NCBI RefSeq assembly: GCF_018812025.1
Contig: NC_063066.1
Span: 4,512,382-4,576,381, forward strand
Source: Megalobrama amblycephala
Lineage: Eukaryota > Chordata > Actinopteri > Cypriniformes > Xenocyprididae
Direction of reading: 5' to 3'
Length of the DNA: 64,000 nucleotides
Shown here: one piece after another, positions 1 through 12,146 of the stretch
Numbering within the stretch: position 1 is the first letter of the stretch
Layout of the letters: the number at the start of each line of letters is the position of its first letter
Notes under the pieces: model-generated
Told to the model about the DNA's origin: nothing
Seen by the model: only the letters and a program-made list of their open reading frames with translations
Database searches by the model: none
Made by a program: the position numbers and the translations under genes

Positions 1-169
1 AAACTAAAAAACATAAACACCAAAAATTACTAAAACTTTTAACTAAACTTGCTATGGCAAGTAACATACAGTTGGTTGTCTTAAGTGAACAGAAACAGTT
101 TGGAGAATATCAGATGTATATCAGTGTATTGGATCTGTGTATTGTTAGAGAAATGTTTATGCATTACAA

Positions 170-360
170 TTCAACTAAATTAGAATTTAGTCGACTAAAT
201 CTACTGTTGATTTCGTCGACTAAAATCATTTGATATTTAGTCGACTAAAACTAGACTAAAACTAAAACAATTTCCGATGACTAAAATATGACTAAAACTA
301 AATAGCATTTTAGTCAAAAGACTATGACTAAAACTAAATCAAAATTTGCTATCAAAATTA
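170..360. repeat. Interspersed repeat, TAGTCGACTAAAAC type
   Basis: Repeated blocks of TAGTCGACTAAAA and GACTAAAACTAAA. Similar T/A-rich blocks occur in opposite sense at 9120-9260, 26465-26600 and 47905-48055, so this is a dispersed, old family. The motif resembles ends of hAT-derived fish elements, which is recalled similarity only. Bases 1-170 are AT-rich with nothing recognisable. Confidence 0.55.
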
Positions 361-389
361 ACACTGCTATAATCACTAGCTTCCAGTAA

Positions 390-860
390 CATCCGTCCGT
401 TTGTTGACAAGAGAGTGGAGTTCCGGTGTAGGATGCAGGAGTAGCGAAAGCTTAGGTGATCTCGTGGTTCAAACAAATAGGGCTGGGCAACATTTCTCTT
501 TAAAAATTCTCAATTTTAGACTTCTAATTCGTGACCGATGTTTTGTTTTGCTCTATCATTTGTGCTTCTGTCTTCGTCAATACATCATGCGTTGGGCCAT
601 AGTTCACTCTTTCGCCGGAATCGACTCGGAAGTAGTGAATTTAGTTTATGAAGTTATAAATATGGATATTTTACTTTTATGATGGGTGGATGCACATTTT
701 TGGGCTTTAAAATATTGGTTACTATTCACTCCCATTATAAAACTTGGAAGAACCAGAATATTTTTTGTTTGACTGAATGAAGAAAGTCATATACACCTAG
801 GATGGATTGAGGATGAGTAAGAATTTTCATTTTTGTGTGAACTATCCCTTTAAGAAACAT
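390..860. mobile_element. Partial copy of the TTAA / AGGGATAGTTCACCC element
   Basis: The right half of the same element found complete at 5741-6636: it shares the interior (AGACTTCTAA.TCGTGACCG near 520-540 and TATGGATATTTT near 660) and the end GTGAACTATCCCTTTAA at 838-854. The left arm is missing. The ORF across 401-682 is not a gene. Confidence 0.75.
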
Positions 861-1049
861 CTGCATACAGCTCAAGTTAAATGACAAAATAGATAATTAA
901 ATATACAATATTTTTATAATATATTTTATAAAAGCACATTGGCTTTTTTAGGGAGAAATAAAAAATGACAATTTGTTTAAGGATATATGCTCCTTCGGCC
1001 TTGGCTGTATAAAAATTATTATTTTTATTATTATTAGACAGAAAATTGG

Positions 1050-1165
1050 ACAAAAGCTCGGTAACCAAAAGGTTACAGGTTCAAACCATATCACAACCAT
1101 GCCCTTGGGCATGGTCAAATCCCAGTGACACCAGCGTTAAGTATAAAAAAAAAAAAAAAAAAAAT
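1050..1165 (+). repeat. Truncated tRNA-derived SINE with poly-A
   Basis: Contains the GGTAACCAAAAGGTTACAGG segment and a B-box-like GGTTCAAACC (1078-1087), then CCCTTGGGCATGG, an order typical of a common fish SINE. A poly-A run follows at 1145-1164. The A-box end and usual 3' tail are missing. No intact tRNA cloverleaf is present. Confidence 0.6.
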
Positions 1166-2610
1166 TATCCTTACGGGTACAAAATTCTACGACACTTTTA
1201 TGGGTTTCAGTTGCATTCAATAAAATCTTAAGCACTGATCCGTTCAAGCCAGAGTCTCATGCTCGTCCTCCCACCCCTGAAGTAATGAAAAACTCTCGTG
1301 GCATTTTTGTTCCAATTCCTTCGACTGCCAGCGCTCTTTACTCAGGACCATTCACCGTAGCAACACCACACAGTGTTTGTTTTCTCACAGGAAAATAAAC
1401 CATCGGCGAAAATATTTGTGTCTTTGCAGAGCCGCCCATCTCTGCAGTCAACAGGGGGCCTATCTCTCCACGATCCTATTTGTTTTTGCCCAAAGCTAAT
1501 ATTTAAATGAATTCCTCAGAGAAATAAGCAGGGATGTACATCATGCGGTTATATCTCTTACATACCACGCACAAATACATTATCATTGTAAATGTTTAGA
1601 TTTCCACCAAAACAAGATGATCTGGCAATGCAATACTGCGGTTTCTTGTGACTGATCTGTCAGCCCTCCTCGCTGGAGGCAAAAACATTTTTTACACAGT
1701 CCAACTGTCAGTTTTACGATGCCACATCTGCTTTGAGAGACCGAGCGAGGTCTATTTATTATTTATGGTCGTCCTCAAGATCGTGAATGCGTTTCACAAA
1801 TATGTGATGGTTTATTCATTAACTTAATGAATGTGTGGCTGTTTTCGTTCCTTTCAACTACATCACTGCTTTTTCCACAACAATGGGGAATTGAGGCAGA
1901 AAGGCTGTAAAGTGTGGCATAACCCACATTGCTCGCATTCCTTTGAGCTCTTTTGTTGTTCGAGGTGAGGTGTTTTGGTGTCACAGCAGGTAATCTAACT
2001 GCTCGGGGCTAATTCTAACAAGGCTTCCTTCAATACATCAGCACTTAAGTACGAGACAAAGAGATGTGGGACAGTGCCGGTTCAAGTGGAAGTCAAACTA
2101 CTCAAAGTGAAACAGTCAAGCGCAAATATGCCACCGTTACAGACCTGCATTCTAAAAGCATTCGAATAATTTCTGTTCTGTTATTAGCGCATAGGTTTAA
2201 GCAAATCAGACGTGTAGAAGTGGGGATTTACAATCAGATGCCATCACACATGGACAAGCACAACCCTGGGCTGAAGACTTCTGACCTTTGAGGGAACTTT
2301 AAAAATGGCTGTGGAAGATTAGGTCACAGGCTAATCCAACGCCAGAGATATTGTGGCAGTTAATCTAATATGCCTCGAATGGTTTAGGAGAAGAGTGAAT
2401 GTTCTTAAGGGAAAATGTTCTCTTTGGAAACATTGCAGCCTATAATTCACAAGAGGACACCTGGACAGACCAATACATAAATCAACTGGGTTCATGACCT
2501 ACTGACCTTATTATCAGAGGCAGAGTCACAAAACATTCTTAAGAATAAAAATCTTCCTTGCCACTACTATCTTTTAATTTTGACTTCTTCAAAATGTTTT
2601 TTTTTTTTTG
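1166..2610. other. Unique intronic DNA
   Basis: About 1.4 kb with no recognisable repeat, exon or RNA gene. Short ORFs at 1775-1984 (minus) and 2064-2291 (plus) show no domain and lack splice context. Confidence 0.5.
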
Positions 2611-2619
2611 TAATATCCC

Positions 2620-3445
2620 ATGATTTATATGTAATATCAGTCTCTGGTGTCTCCAGAATGTGTCTGTGAAGTTTTAGCTCAAAATACCCCACAGATCATT
2701 TATTATAGCTTGTTAAATTTGCACTTATTTGGGTGTGAGCAAAAAAACGCTGTTTTTGTGTGTGTCCCTTTAAATGCAAATGAGCTGCTGCTCCCGCCCC
2801 CTTTGCAGAAGAGGGCGGAACTTTAACAGCTCAACAACAACAAAGCTGGAGAATCTCACGCAGCCAAAATGAGGATTGTCAGTAACGGTGTTCAGCCTTA
2901 CATTGTTCAAACCGGAGTCGACACTGATGGAGAGACTCAGGAAGAAGTTACAACTTTTAGACGTTTCTGAATTGTTGGTGGATAAACTTATGTAGTTGCT
3001 GTTGATGACTAGCATGTGCATCACGTTAATCATTTGTGCAAATCCAGCGTTGAATTGAATGATATCACATAAGCTGTTTTGTGGGTGAGTCATAAGTAAC
3101 ACCAACACATTTCTGTCAAACACAACTTCTGTTTGTGCTAGCATAAAGTAATAGAGTGTATGGAGGCTAAGGGAAACACACAGAAAGTGGATCTGCCTGA
3201 ACAGAAATAACACATTGCATTACTTAAAAATACTTACATTTTCTTCATCTGCAGCTTTGCTTTGCTTGTGTGGATGCACCGTGGGTGGAAATGTGCATAT
3301 TAAGGGGCGGTAATATTATAATTATAAGCGAAATCTGAGGGGCTTGTTTTTTCACACACTTGCAGAGAAAGGCTTGCCAAAACAAAATTACTGGGTTGTC
3401 CTTTTTCACGTTTTCTGGCTTGGTAGATGCACTGGGGACCTGATT
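2620..3445. mobile_element. Diverged copy of the TTAA / AGGGGACCTATTATG element
   Basis: Shares long stretches with the complete copy at 54358-55130, including TCTCTGGTGTCTCCAGAATG, the GAGCTGCTGCTCCCGCCCCC block, and GGAGTCGACACTGATGGAGA. It keeps an interior segment (about 3000-3240) deleted in the other copy but has lost both clean ends. The 147-codon minus ORF at 2770-3213 runs through the element and is not a gene. Confidence 0.8.
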
Positions 3446-4608
3446 TCCTATTTCCTACTCTGTGTCCAGTTACAAGTTAGCAAAATGGTTACCAGTAAAT
3501 CAATTCTCCTGCTAAAGTTGATAACCTGACAGATCTCACACACATGCATTCAAAAATTACACACTTTCTACTGACAAAAAAGGATAGACTAATCATTAAG
3601 ATGCAACAGTTCATAGAGAATTCAAAAATTATATAAGAATTATACTTGGCATTCTTATAGAACTCCTTTTAAATTTACCTTAAAAACTTTCCTTAATAGT
3701 TTCATTAGATGACTTTTGTGAAAGCAGCACCAGAAGCTTTGCTGAGAACTGAGGTTTCCACTCCACTTAGATATGATCATTTTCTCTTGCACAGTAACTT
3801 CCTTCCCTGGAAAAATAGCAAATCTATTTGGACAAACTCTATTTGGACTACTCATAGAGATGAGCAGATACACACTGAACGCTGAAAACCTACACCTGTT
3901 TCCACTTGATTTGTTTTGGAAACAGTTTGAAACGTATCTTCCAGCACGCAGGCCAATAATCTACAGTCAGTCAAGGTGAGTTGGGGGCTTCAGCGAGGTT
4001 CGGCATCACAGAAGAGCCCCTTTGTCCCCTCCCCATCTCAGGAATGCTGAGCTGATGGGAATCTCTCAGCGTGAGGCCACATTCCAGTCAACTCGTCCCC
4101 GGCACACCTGTAGGGCACCTGGGGTCAGCTGCCTTCACCATGCATCACTGGACACAGGAACTGGGATCCACACAAGCACTACCTCCAAATCCTCCAGCTC
4201 CACTGATCCCAGAGTCTATCAATCTCACAACAGCAGCGTGAAAGAATTTCAGACTGTGTTTGGAACTTCTTGGTGTCCGTATATACATCAATCAATAATA
4301 ATATAATCCTAGATGATTCCTAGATATGCATTTCAAATTCAACTAGCATTGACTTTGTCATGTAGAATTGCTGAGAAGATCAATATCTAACTACAGTTTA
4401 TTAAATCCTTTAGGGCTTTAAGCAGTCTTCATGGGCTGGGGTGCACCAGCAAGTTAACCTGTATCATTACTCATGACCTGGCTAATATTTTTCCATGACA
4501 GTGCATCTGCTCAATATGATCCAATGTGTGACAGGACAGAGAAACCACATTGTCAGGTTTTCTCATCACATCCTGGTCTTTAAGACATACTATACTCACC
4601 CTTTAAAA
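3446..4608. other. Unique intronic DNA
   Basis: No recognisable repeat or exon. Short ORFs here are unsupported. Confidence 0.45.
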
Positions 4609-4616
4609 CTTTAAAC

Positions 4617-5734
4617 CAGGAGTCGGCAACCTTTTTGATATGAAGTGTCTGTTTTAATTTATTTTTGGAAATATCTGTGTCATACTATATTAAAATAAAA
4701 TCTTTTTCCTAACAAAGTGCTGTTTTGACAGCAAAAAGCAGACTCAAATGCGTCACCACTGCAAAAATGCTGTGAGTGTGAGTGAGACTGTGCTTCCCAA
4801 CTGAACCACTAAGTACAACCAACTGGATCCATCTGATCTATTGGGATTTTTACTTAATGGCTTAACATACAGAATATTCCACATACATTGTGTTGTTATC
4901 TGGAGCAAATGGGGTATATTTTCAGCAGTCATTCCTCCAGTTTTCAATGTCACACGATCCATTAGAAATCATTCTAATATGCTGATTTGATGCTTAAAGG
5001 TGCTCTATGTAAGTTTTTAACTGTACTAAAGCATAAAAATACCATAATATGTTTGCAGATATTTATTAAACATGCTGAGTTCACATATTCGTTTCTCTGA
5101 AAACCATTGCTACAGCCAGTTATCTTACTTTGAAATTTGCATTCCGTGTCAGAATTTCTGTTTTTGTTTCGTTCTGTGCAAGACCGCACCTTGCCAATTT
5201 ACCCAATAGTATTTCGCTACCCCGGGTTGCCATTGGCGGAAAACACATGCAGCGAATTGCAGCAATGTGAACAAACTGGGTCAGAGATCGCAGATTCTAC
5301 CCGACCTAAAAAGACTAAGCATCCATCTAAAAATCTCTATGAACATGATATCAACTCATCATCAACATCATCATAAATCAATTAATTATCTTACTGTGTG
5401 TAAGTCTCTTTGCCTTCCAATGTCAATTGAGCGTCGTGTCTAAGAAGGAGGGGGCGGGGCAAACAATATTTTGAATTTGGACTGCAGTACCCATTTCAAC
5501 CACTAGCTGTCATTCTTACATAAAGCACCTTTAAGAAACAATCTTGTGAGCAGCACTCCGATATAGTGCAAAAAGCACTTTGGGCAACTCTAGTTCTGGA
5601 GAGTGATAATTTTGGACCCTGACTAAAGCATTTCTAAAATAAACAATTAAAACTGAAACTGCAATCACAATATTCCTTTCCCGATATTTTCACTTGTGCC
5701 GATGCCTACCCTTGTCTTAGGCTACCAACCTCTG
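4617..5734. mobile_element. hAT-like non-autonomous element hosting a TTAA element
   Basis: The left end CAGGAGTCGGCAACC (4617-4631) pairs with the right end whose reverse complement is CAGAGGTTGGTAGCC (5720-5734). The flanking octamers CTTTAAAC (4609-4616) and CATTAAAA (5735-5742) agree at six of eight positions, as expected for an old 8-bp hAT duplication. A second element (4998-5530) sits inside. No transposase ORF was seen. Confidence 0.6.
4998..5530. mobile_element. TTAA-flanked MITE, AGGTGCTCTATGTAAG ends
   Basis: The inverted ends AGGTGCTCTATGTAAG and CTTACATAAAGCACCT are flanked on both sides by TTAA (4994-4997 and 5531-5534). TTAA duplication is characteristic of piggyBac-like transposition. 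At 533 bp it is non-autonomous. Confidence 0.8.
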
Positions 5735-5740
5735 CATTAA

Positions 5741-6636
5741 AAGGGATAGTTCACCCAAAAATGAAAATGATCCCATGATTTACTCACCCTCAAGCCATCC
5801 TAAGTGTATATGACTTTCTTCTTTCAGTCAAACACAATCGGAGTTGTATTAAAAAATATCCTGGCTCTTCCAAGCTTTATAATGGCAGCGAATGACGCTC
5901 ATGATTTTGAAGCCCAAAAAGGTGCATCCATCTATCGTAAAAGTAATCCATACGGCTCCAGGGGTTAATAAAGACCTTCTGAAGCGAAGCAATGGGATTT
6001 TGTAAGAAAAATATCCATATTTAAAACTTTATAAACTATAATAACCAGCTTCCGACAAACATACATTCACAAGTTGACTTATGGAGGAAGCGTAACATTT
6101 GACGCAATGTAGGAGTAGGTGAGAGTAGACGCCTCTCACAGTTAAAAAAAAACTGGGCTGTGCAACAAACTCAAGCTCCTCTTCACTTATATCGAAATCC
6201 TCCGACATTTCTATTTACAAATTCTCGTTTTAGACTTCTAACTCGTGACCGGTGTTTTGCTTTGCTCTTTCCTCTTCCGCGTTCGTCAATTCGTCATGAA
6301 GTCGACTTGCGTACATATGTTTTACGGAAGCTGGTTAGTATAGTTTATAGTTGTAAATAAGGATTTTTGTCTTACAAAACCCATAACTTAGCTTCAGAAG
6401 GCCTTTATTAACCCCCTGGAGCTGTACGGATTACTTACTTATGATGGATGGATGTACTTTTTTGGGCTTCAATATCATGGGAGCGTCATTCACTGCCATT
6501 ATAAAGCTTGGAAGAGCCAGGATATTTTTTAATATAACTCAGATTGTGTTTGTCTGAAAGAAGAAAGTCATATACACCTATGGCTTGCAGGTGAGTAAAT
6601 CATGGGATAATTTTCATTTTTGGGTGAACTATCCCT
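5741..6636. mobile_element. TTAA-flanked palindromic element, AGGGATAGTTCACCC ends
   Basis: A complete copy of about 900 bp with long inverted arms: AAGGGATAGTTCACCCAAAA at the left and its complement TTTTGGGTGAACTATCCCTT at the right. TTAA lies at both edges (5737-5740, 6637-6640). The arms continue inward (TATATGACTTTCTTCTTTCA against GAAAGAAGAAAGTCATATAC). One of the most frequent cyprinid repeat families; partial copies lie at 390-860 and 24440-25260. Confidence 0.85.
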
Positions 6637-6640
6637 TTAA

Positions 6641-8447
6641 CAGCTAACAGCGATGATCCTCGAATGCTTCCTTAAAGACCTCCATGTGACGTGACAGCCT
6701 GAGTGAAAGTAAATGACTGCTGAAACATGAAGATGGCTGCCCTTATTTTCCTTCCCACATTAGGACGTACAAAAGTGAGGGTGTAGTGCACAGTAATGCA
6801 CTACACACTGAAGAGATCATGTGTCAGATGAGCGCTTCGTGCCATCGTCTCTCACACAAGCCGCTCCGTTTTTGTGACCTGACCACACTAAGCAACATGT
6901 TTTTGTAGAAAGCAAAACCATACTAGCGCAGAACAACAGGCTCTTACTGCAAAGGCTTACGGCACAATGAACGCACCTGGACTGTCCCGCTCCAAAACAA
7001 TCAGTATTTATGACAGCCACTGTTGAAACATGCCCACCCAAATGAGGCTTAACAGTTTGGTGGCCCAGCAAACAAGGGTGTGCTATCTCTCTGTCACTCT
7101 TTCCCGCCCCTGGAAAATCATTTGCTGGAGGAAGTTTGCTCACATATTGAAAACCGCCAGCCATTGAGAGCTCCATGCTTTCAGAGCAAACAGGAACAAT
7201 GGACATTTTTGCAGGGGTTGACCAGCAAGGTGAACAAATCTCCTTCTTGTACACAGAAACAGCCTCCTTTCCTGCTCATTAGAGTTGGGAAAACTCAAAC
7301 AGCCCTGCCAGGGCCTCTACAGCCCCAGAGCCCAAAAACAAACAAGCAGCGAGAAAAGAAAAAGAAAAAAGAAAAAAGCCACTCAGTCGTTTGACAAGCA
7401 GTTTGTTTTCCCTCTGTAGAGGAGGCAGAAGTCCCAATCAGCTCTTAGTGCGGACACAGCTGCAAAGATGTGCGAGCTCTGCCGTTGTGTGTGGATTTGT
7501 TCTCTAGCTGCGTATCTAGCGCCCTACTGGCATGGGAGGGGTTCAAACAAAAGGGTTTTAAGGGCAAAGTTAAATTGAACGCCTTTGTAAGGATCCAATA
7601 ACTCTGCCTCGCAGCATGAAAGGTGGTGTTATTGGCTGCTCGCATGCTGATCTCTCAGGCTCTTTAGCATTGCATACGAACTGCAGGACCCAGGTAAAAC
7701 CCGAACGGGTATTAACATTCCTGCCGTGGGTTTGGAAGTAAGAACCGCTGGTTTTATAACCCTCATCGCCTCCCAAAACAAAACAGTCTCACTTTCCGTT
7801 CTCTGGAGCGGAGAGGTTTTTGTTTTTTGTCTGATATTGAATGAGTGCATCTGTTAAACTCCCATGGCCTAAGACGTCGGATGGCCACTTTCTAATAGTT
7901 TTCGCTGATTGGGACCAGGTGGTGGTGATGCAGTCATACTGACCAATTTAAAACCCAGCTGGGTGAATCACAAGTAGACCTGTCCAAGTTACCATGGCAG
8001 CTCACGGCGCACACGTGACAGTCCGGTACGGCTTTGCCTCTTCCAAATGCACACATAAAAAGAGACAGAATTAGATTGCTGGTGCTTAAGTAAAATCAAG
8101 AGACCTCATTCTCCACACAAACACATTCTGACACACTACACTACTCAGTTAATGTGCATTAGCGATGATTTCAGAGTAATGCACTGTAATGTACTCATTT
8201 ATACCAATTTCTGCCCTCACAAAGTGCCTTTATATGAACTCTCTGTGGTGATTTCTGGTAATCATTAATGTCTGGAAGGATTGATTTCGAGTTAAGGCCC
8301 ACTCAGCAATCACTCTGTGACTATGTTTTTCCTCTTGTTTGGTTGTTGTCTGTTTTCTCAGAGATAGTATACCAAAGAGAAGATATGGCACCAAACCCTT
8401 CGCTAGTAGCTATCCTGTGACTTCAGTGACTTCAAAATCAGCAGATA
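6641..8447. other. Unique intronic DNA
   Basis: About 1.8 kb without recognisable repeats. Overlapping ORFs on both strands (6817-7254 minus, 7080-7394 plus, 7570-7850 minus) have no domain signature, and an A/G-rich run is present near 7355-7378. No exon supported. Confidence 0.5.
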
Positions 8448-8474
8448 TACACTACTGTGCAAAAGTCTTAGGCA

Positions 8475-9608
8475 CAGGGACGTGCACAGGAATTTTGAGG
8501 GGCAGTTGCTCTGACCTAAAAAAAGGGCACTCCCCTACCAACACATCTCAACTCACGGGCTATATGAAGGACTGAGAATAACCGTGGTATAAGCGGAATA
8601 ATTGACTCCGCTTCGAGACCTGACCGAATCACCACCTCAGGTGTGCATTATTTTTTCTAATAATTCAACGGCCCGTCGTCAATTATTCCTTACTTGAATC
8701 ACAGCTTAAATAGTGTTTTGACATCGACAACCCAAGTGCATTTTACCTCAAACTTGCGTCTAGTTAACTTAAAGTAACAACCGCTTCTCGGGTCGACATT
8801 AACACACTGACAAAATTATATTCAGAATTAAAAATATTTTTATACCACTTTTTAATGTGTGATTGTGTAAAGGTTTTCACGAGATACCAACGTTTCGCGA
8901 ACTTGCTTCCAACACTCGTTCTCATGGAGGCGCGGTGTGCGCGCGAGTATGTGAGAGAGACTCCTGAGTGATAGAAATGCTTTGGCAATACTTTGTAACA
9001 ATTGTCATGCCAATAAAGCACTTTGAATTGAATTGAATTGAATTGACTCCTGAGTGAGAGACGCAGGGAAATGAAATGCAGCTGCAACGTTTGCTCTATG
9101 AAAGACATTGACAAAGACGAAAACTAAGGACAGTTTTGGTTAGTTATCGTTTTTTTGTAATGCCTCGTTTTTATTTTTATTTCAGTTAACGACGAGGTTT
9201 TTTCCCACCTAGTTTTCGTTTTTTCGTTCGTTTTCGTTAACGATTATAACCTTACTCACCTTTCCGACAACGTTAAGTCGTCTTACCCGACAACCGCGAC
9301 AATCTCCTTCTAGTGCCGCTCATGCAGGCTCAGCTAAGGTGCCGGTCGCGTGCAGCGCTGCAGCCAAGTAAACAGAGTTTGCCCTTCCCCTACTGACTTT
9401 CACTTTCGGACGGGTGCCCGAATATGGAAGTGAATGAGGCTTTGCGATTTTTTTTATTTTTTTTATCTAGGCCTACGTGAAATTCTGCATCCATTGTACG
9501 ATTTTTTTTTTATTTTTTTTTTTCCACCTCGGAAGGGCAACGTGAGTCGAGAAGGGCATATGGGCAGTTGCCCGGGCAACCTGAGCAACCCCCCTGTGCA
9601 CGTCCCTG
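8475..9608. mobile_element. hAT non-autonomous element inside the Tc1-like element
   Basis: The inverted ends CAGGGACGTGCACAGG and CCTGTGCACGTCCCTG are bounded by a perfect 8-bp duplication CTTAGGCA (8467-8474 and 9609-9616). The duplication is part of the Tc1-like terminal repeat, so the hAT arrived second. The 1134-bp element holds no transposase. Its interior includes an A/T-rich GTTTTCGTT-type block (9120-9260) and a retroelement tail (8972-9044). Confidence 0.92.
8972..9044 (+). repeat. 5'-truncated LINE tail with (TTGAA)n end
   Basis: A 73-bp insert ending CAATAAAGCACTTTGAATTG followed by AATTG repeats, bounded by a 13-bp duplication GACTCCTGAGTGA (8959-8971 and 9045-9057). Extreme 5' truncation, a short-motif tail and a target duplication are marks of LINE retrotransposition; the tail resembles L2/CR1-type fish LINEs, which is recalled similarity. 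Confidence 0.8.
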
Positions 9609-10487
9609 CTTAGGCATGTCAGTATTTTCACCGCCCAAAAATGGTTTTAAGCCAGTTATTTATATATTTTGTTGTAGTGTATTAGTAGGAAATAACAGTT
9701 TCCAAACATTCATTTTGCCATTAATTATAATAATCCAGTGAGATTTCTGAATGCACAAGGAGTCTGACAACAGCTGGTGCTCCACATGGAGATCTGATCT
9801 CACCAGCATCAAATCCGTCTGTGATTACATGAAGAAACAGATGAAACTGAGACAAACCAAATCCAGAAGAACTGTTGCCGTGACTCCAAGATGCTTGAAG
9901 AAACCGACATGCAGTTCTGTGAAGTTTTAGGCACTTTAGGGATACTGTCAAAAATACTGTCATAAATAGATTTTATTTATCAAATAACTTCTATTGACCA
10001 AATCAAATCAATATTTGGTGTGACTACCCTTTGCATTTAAAACAGCTTTTGTCCAGGTACACTTTTCAGGTAGCTTTGCATGTCGGTTTCTTCAAGCGTC
10101 TTGGAGACACGGCAACAGTTCTTCTGGATTTAGTTTGTCTCAGTCTCATGTAATCACGGACAGATTCGATGATGGTGAGATCAGATCTCCATGTGGAGCA
10201 CCAGATGCTGTCAGACTCCTTGTGCATTCAAAAATCTCACTGGATTATTACAATTAATGGCAAAATGAATGTTTGGAAATGTGAAATGATATTTCCTACT
10301 GACACACTACAGCAAAATATATAAATAACTGGCTTAAAACCCTTTTTTGGGGGTGAAAATAATGACGTGCCAAAGACTTTTGCACAGTACTGTACATTCA
10401 AAGATATACATAGATATATAAAAATAATATATACACGTGCACATATGCATGTACACATATATGAAGACATATATTCCCCATATATTC

Positions 10488-10910
10488 CATTCAGCAAGAA
10501 TGCATTAAATTGATCAAAAGTAAATATAAAGACATTTATATTGTTACAAACGATTTATATTTTAAATAACTGCTGTTCTTTTGAACTTTCTATTCATCAA
10601 AGAATCCTGAAAAAAAGTATCATGAGTTCCTCAAAAAAATATGAATCAGCACAACTGTTTTCAAAATGGATAATAATAAGAAATGTTTCTTGAGCAGCAA
10701 ATCAGCATATTAGAATGATTTCTGAAGGATCATGTGACACTGAAGACTGGAGTAAAGATGCTGAAAATTCAGCGTTGGAATCATAGGTATAAAAAGCATT
10801 TTAAAATATATTAAAAAATAGAAAATGGTTATTTTAAATTGTAATAATATCTCACAATATTACTGTGTGTACTGTATTTTTGATCAAATAAATACAGCCA
10901 TGTAATATTG
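10488..10910 (+). repeat. Copy of the GATTTCTGAAGGATCATGTG repeat
   Basis: Contains the same ordered blocks as 31025-31425 and 50400-50720: TTTGAACTTTCTATTCATCA, TTTCTTGAGCAGCAAATCA, GATCATGTGACACTGAAGAC and ATAAATACAGCC. No clean ends are present. Confidence 0.75.
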
Positions 10911-10919
10911 AGCCCAGTC

Positions 10920-11130
10920 TTACCAACTTTATTTTACAGTCCTGTTCTGCATGTACATACTATCCACTTAAATACTTAATTATTAGTAATTACAATAACT
11001 GGGTAATAACTAGGTACTAACCTACCTAAACCTAACTTTAACCCATGTAGTTACTCACTACTTTCTTAGGTAAGTACACTGCAACATACTGTATAATTGC
11101 ACATACTGTAAAATAAAGTGCAATCATGCT
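10920..11130 (+). repeat. Repeat, CTTTATTTTACAGTCCTGTT type
   Basis: Shares CTTTATTTTACAGTCCTGTT, CCTAAACCTAACTTTAACCC and AGTACACTGCAA with the copy at 23358-23539. A short dispersed element without coding capacity. Confidence 0.7.
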
Positions 11131-12146
11131 ATATTTGTATTAATATTGCAATAACCAATACAAACTTTGTTTATTTGACTTAATAAGCCATGTGTGTTCG
11201 TGAACTCTCATTGGGTCTGGTTGACGATGTGTCTCTGCCAGGGCTTGAGTTTGTGTTTAGATGCATATGGAGCTTGCAGGACTAAGTGAGCATTACGAGG
11301 CCAGCTGAGGAGTCCAGCGAGGGACCACAGGCTTGCGTGCTCTCTCCCAACCCTTCCATTTAGCCCTGCGCAGAGCTGTGATTACTGCAAGAGAGGGGGA
11401 GCAGAAATGAGCCAAGGAGGATGTGCTGGCAAACACAGACAGCTGTTTAAAGCCTGAGAGGAGAGCCCAGACTTCAGTGGGTTAACTAACGCTCTCTATG
11501 TGGGCCAGTGGAGCAGCCAGCACACGTACACACACACCGCTCGCATACATGTTCTCTGAGATTAAATGAATAACGGTTGTGTAGTTTATGCAATATAGTA
11601 CCGAATCTACTCGGGTTCTTTCTATGAATCATGATTAAATCCATTTGCACAGTTTCATATGCAATTTAGGGTTCGAGTTCACACAAGCAGAGCCAAACAA
11701 GGACAGATGGCGGTGTCTTGGTGGTAAACACGCAGCGTTCTCGTCTGGAGCTTCCAGACAGGGGACTTTGTCTCTCTTCAAAGCCACAAGACTCCATATT
11801 TCAGCGGCTAGAGCTTGCTGGGCTGTCAGCCACCCTGAAGCCCACACGCTGATTGTGAAATGGGGAGGAGAGAGGCAGGCCTCCTACCAAGCCTTGTTTA
11901 GCGCCTCAGGTCTTTGTCCTCCTCTGGACCGCCGCCACCTCATGCCCTCAGAGGCCAAAAACAAAACAAGACCCTGTTCTTCAGGCTCAATAACAAAACA
12001 AGGACACAATCGACATGAGATTCGGCTTTTTCAAGACAAGGCTGGCACTTCTGGCGGACATTTGTGAAAACAACCTGTGGCACTTAAAGTGAGCAATGAT
12101 GTCGTGTTTTTCAGCATTTGGAGACAACAAAAATAAAAAAAATTTT
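11131..12146. other. Unique intronic DNA
   Basis: About 1 kb, more GC-rich than its surroundings, with no repeat recognised. A 140-codon plus ORF (11645-12067) and an overlapping minus ORF show no domain, no splice sites in frame, and are taken as chance. Confidence 0.5.

Larger units (their letters stand above)
8450..10392. mobile_element. Tc1/mariner-like element (TA target) with internal inverted arms, interrupted by a hAT
   Basis: The ends CA(C/G)TACTGTGCAAAAGTCTT are flanked by TA (8448-8449 and 10393-10394). Without the insertion at 8475-9608 it would be about 800 bp. The two interior arms (about 9617-9940 and 10066-10392) are inverted copies of each other, for example GGAGATCTGATCTCACCA near 9788 against TGGTGAGATCAGATCTCC near 10174. 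No intact transposase; the short minus ORFs at 9721-9963 and 10237-10497 lie in the arms. Confidence 0.85.

Noticed and set aside
2770..3213. 147-aa minus-strand ORF as a gene
   Set aside because: It lies inside a multi-copy TTAA element whose other copy does not keep the frame.
9721..9963. Transposase coding region in the Tc1-like element
   Set aside because: The frame is short, lies in a fold-back arm and shows no DDE-type catalytic motif.
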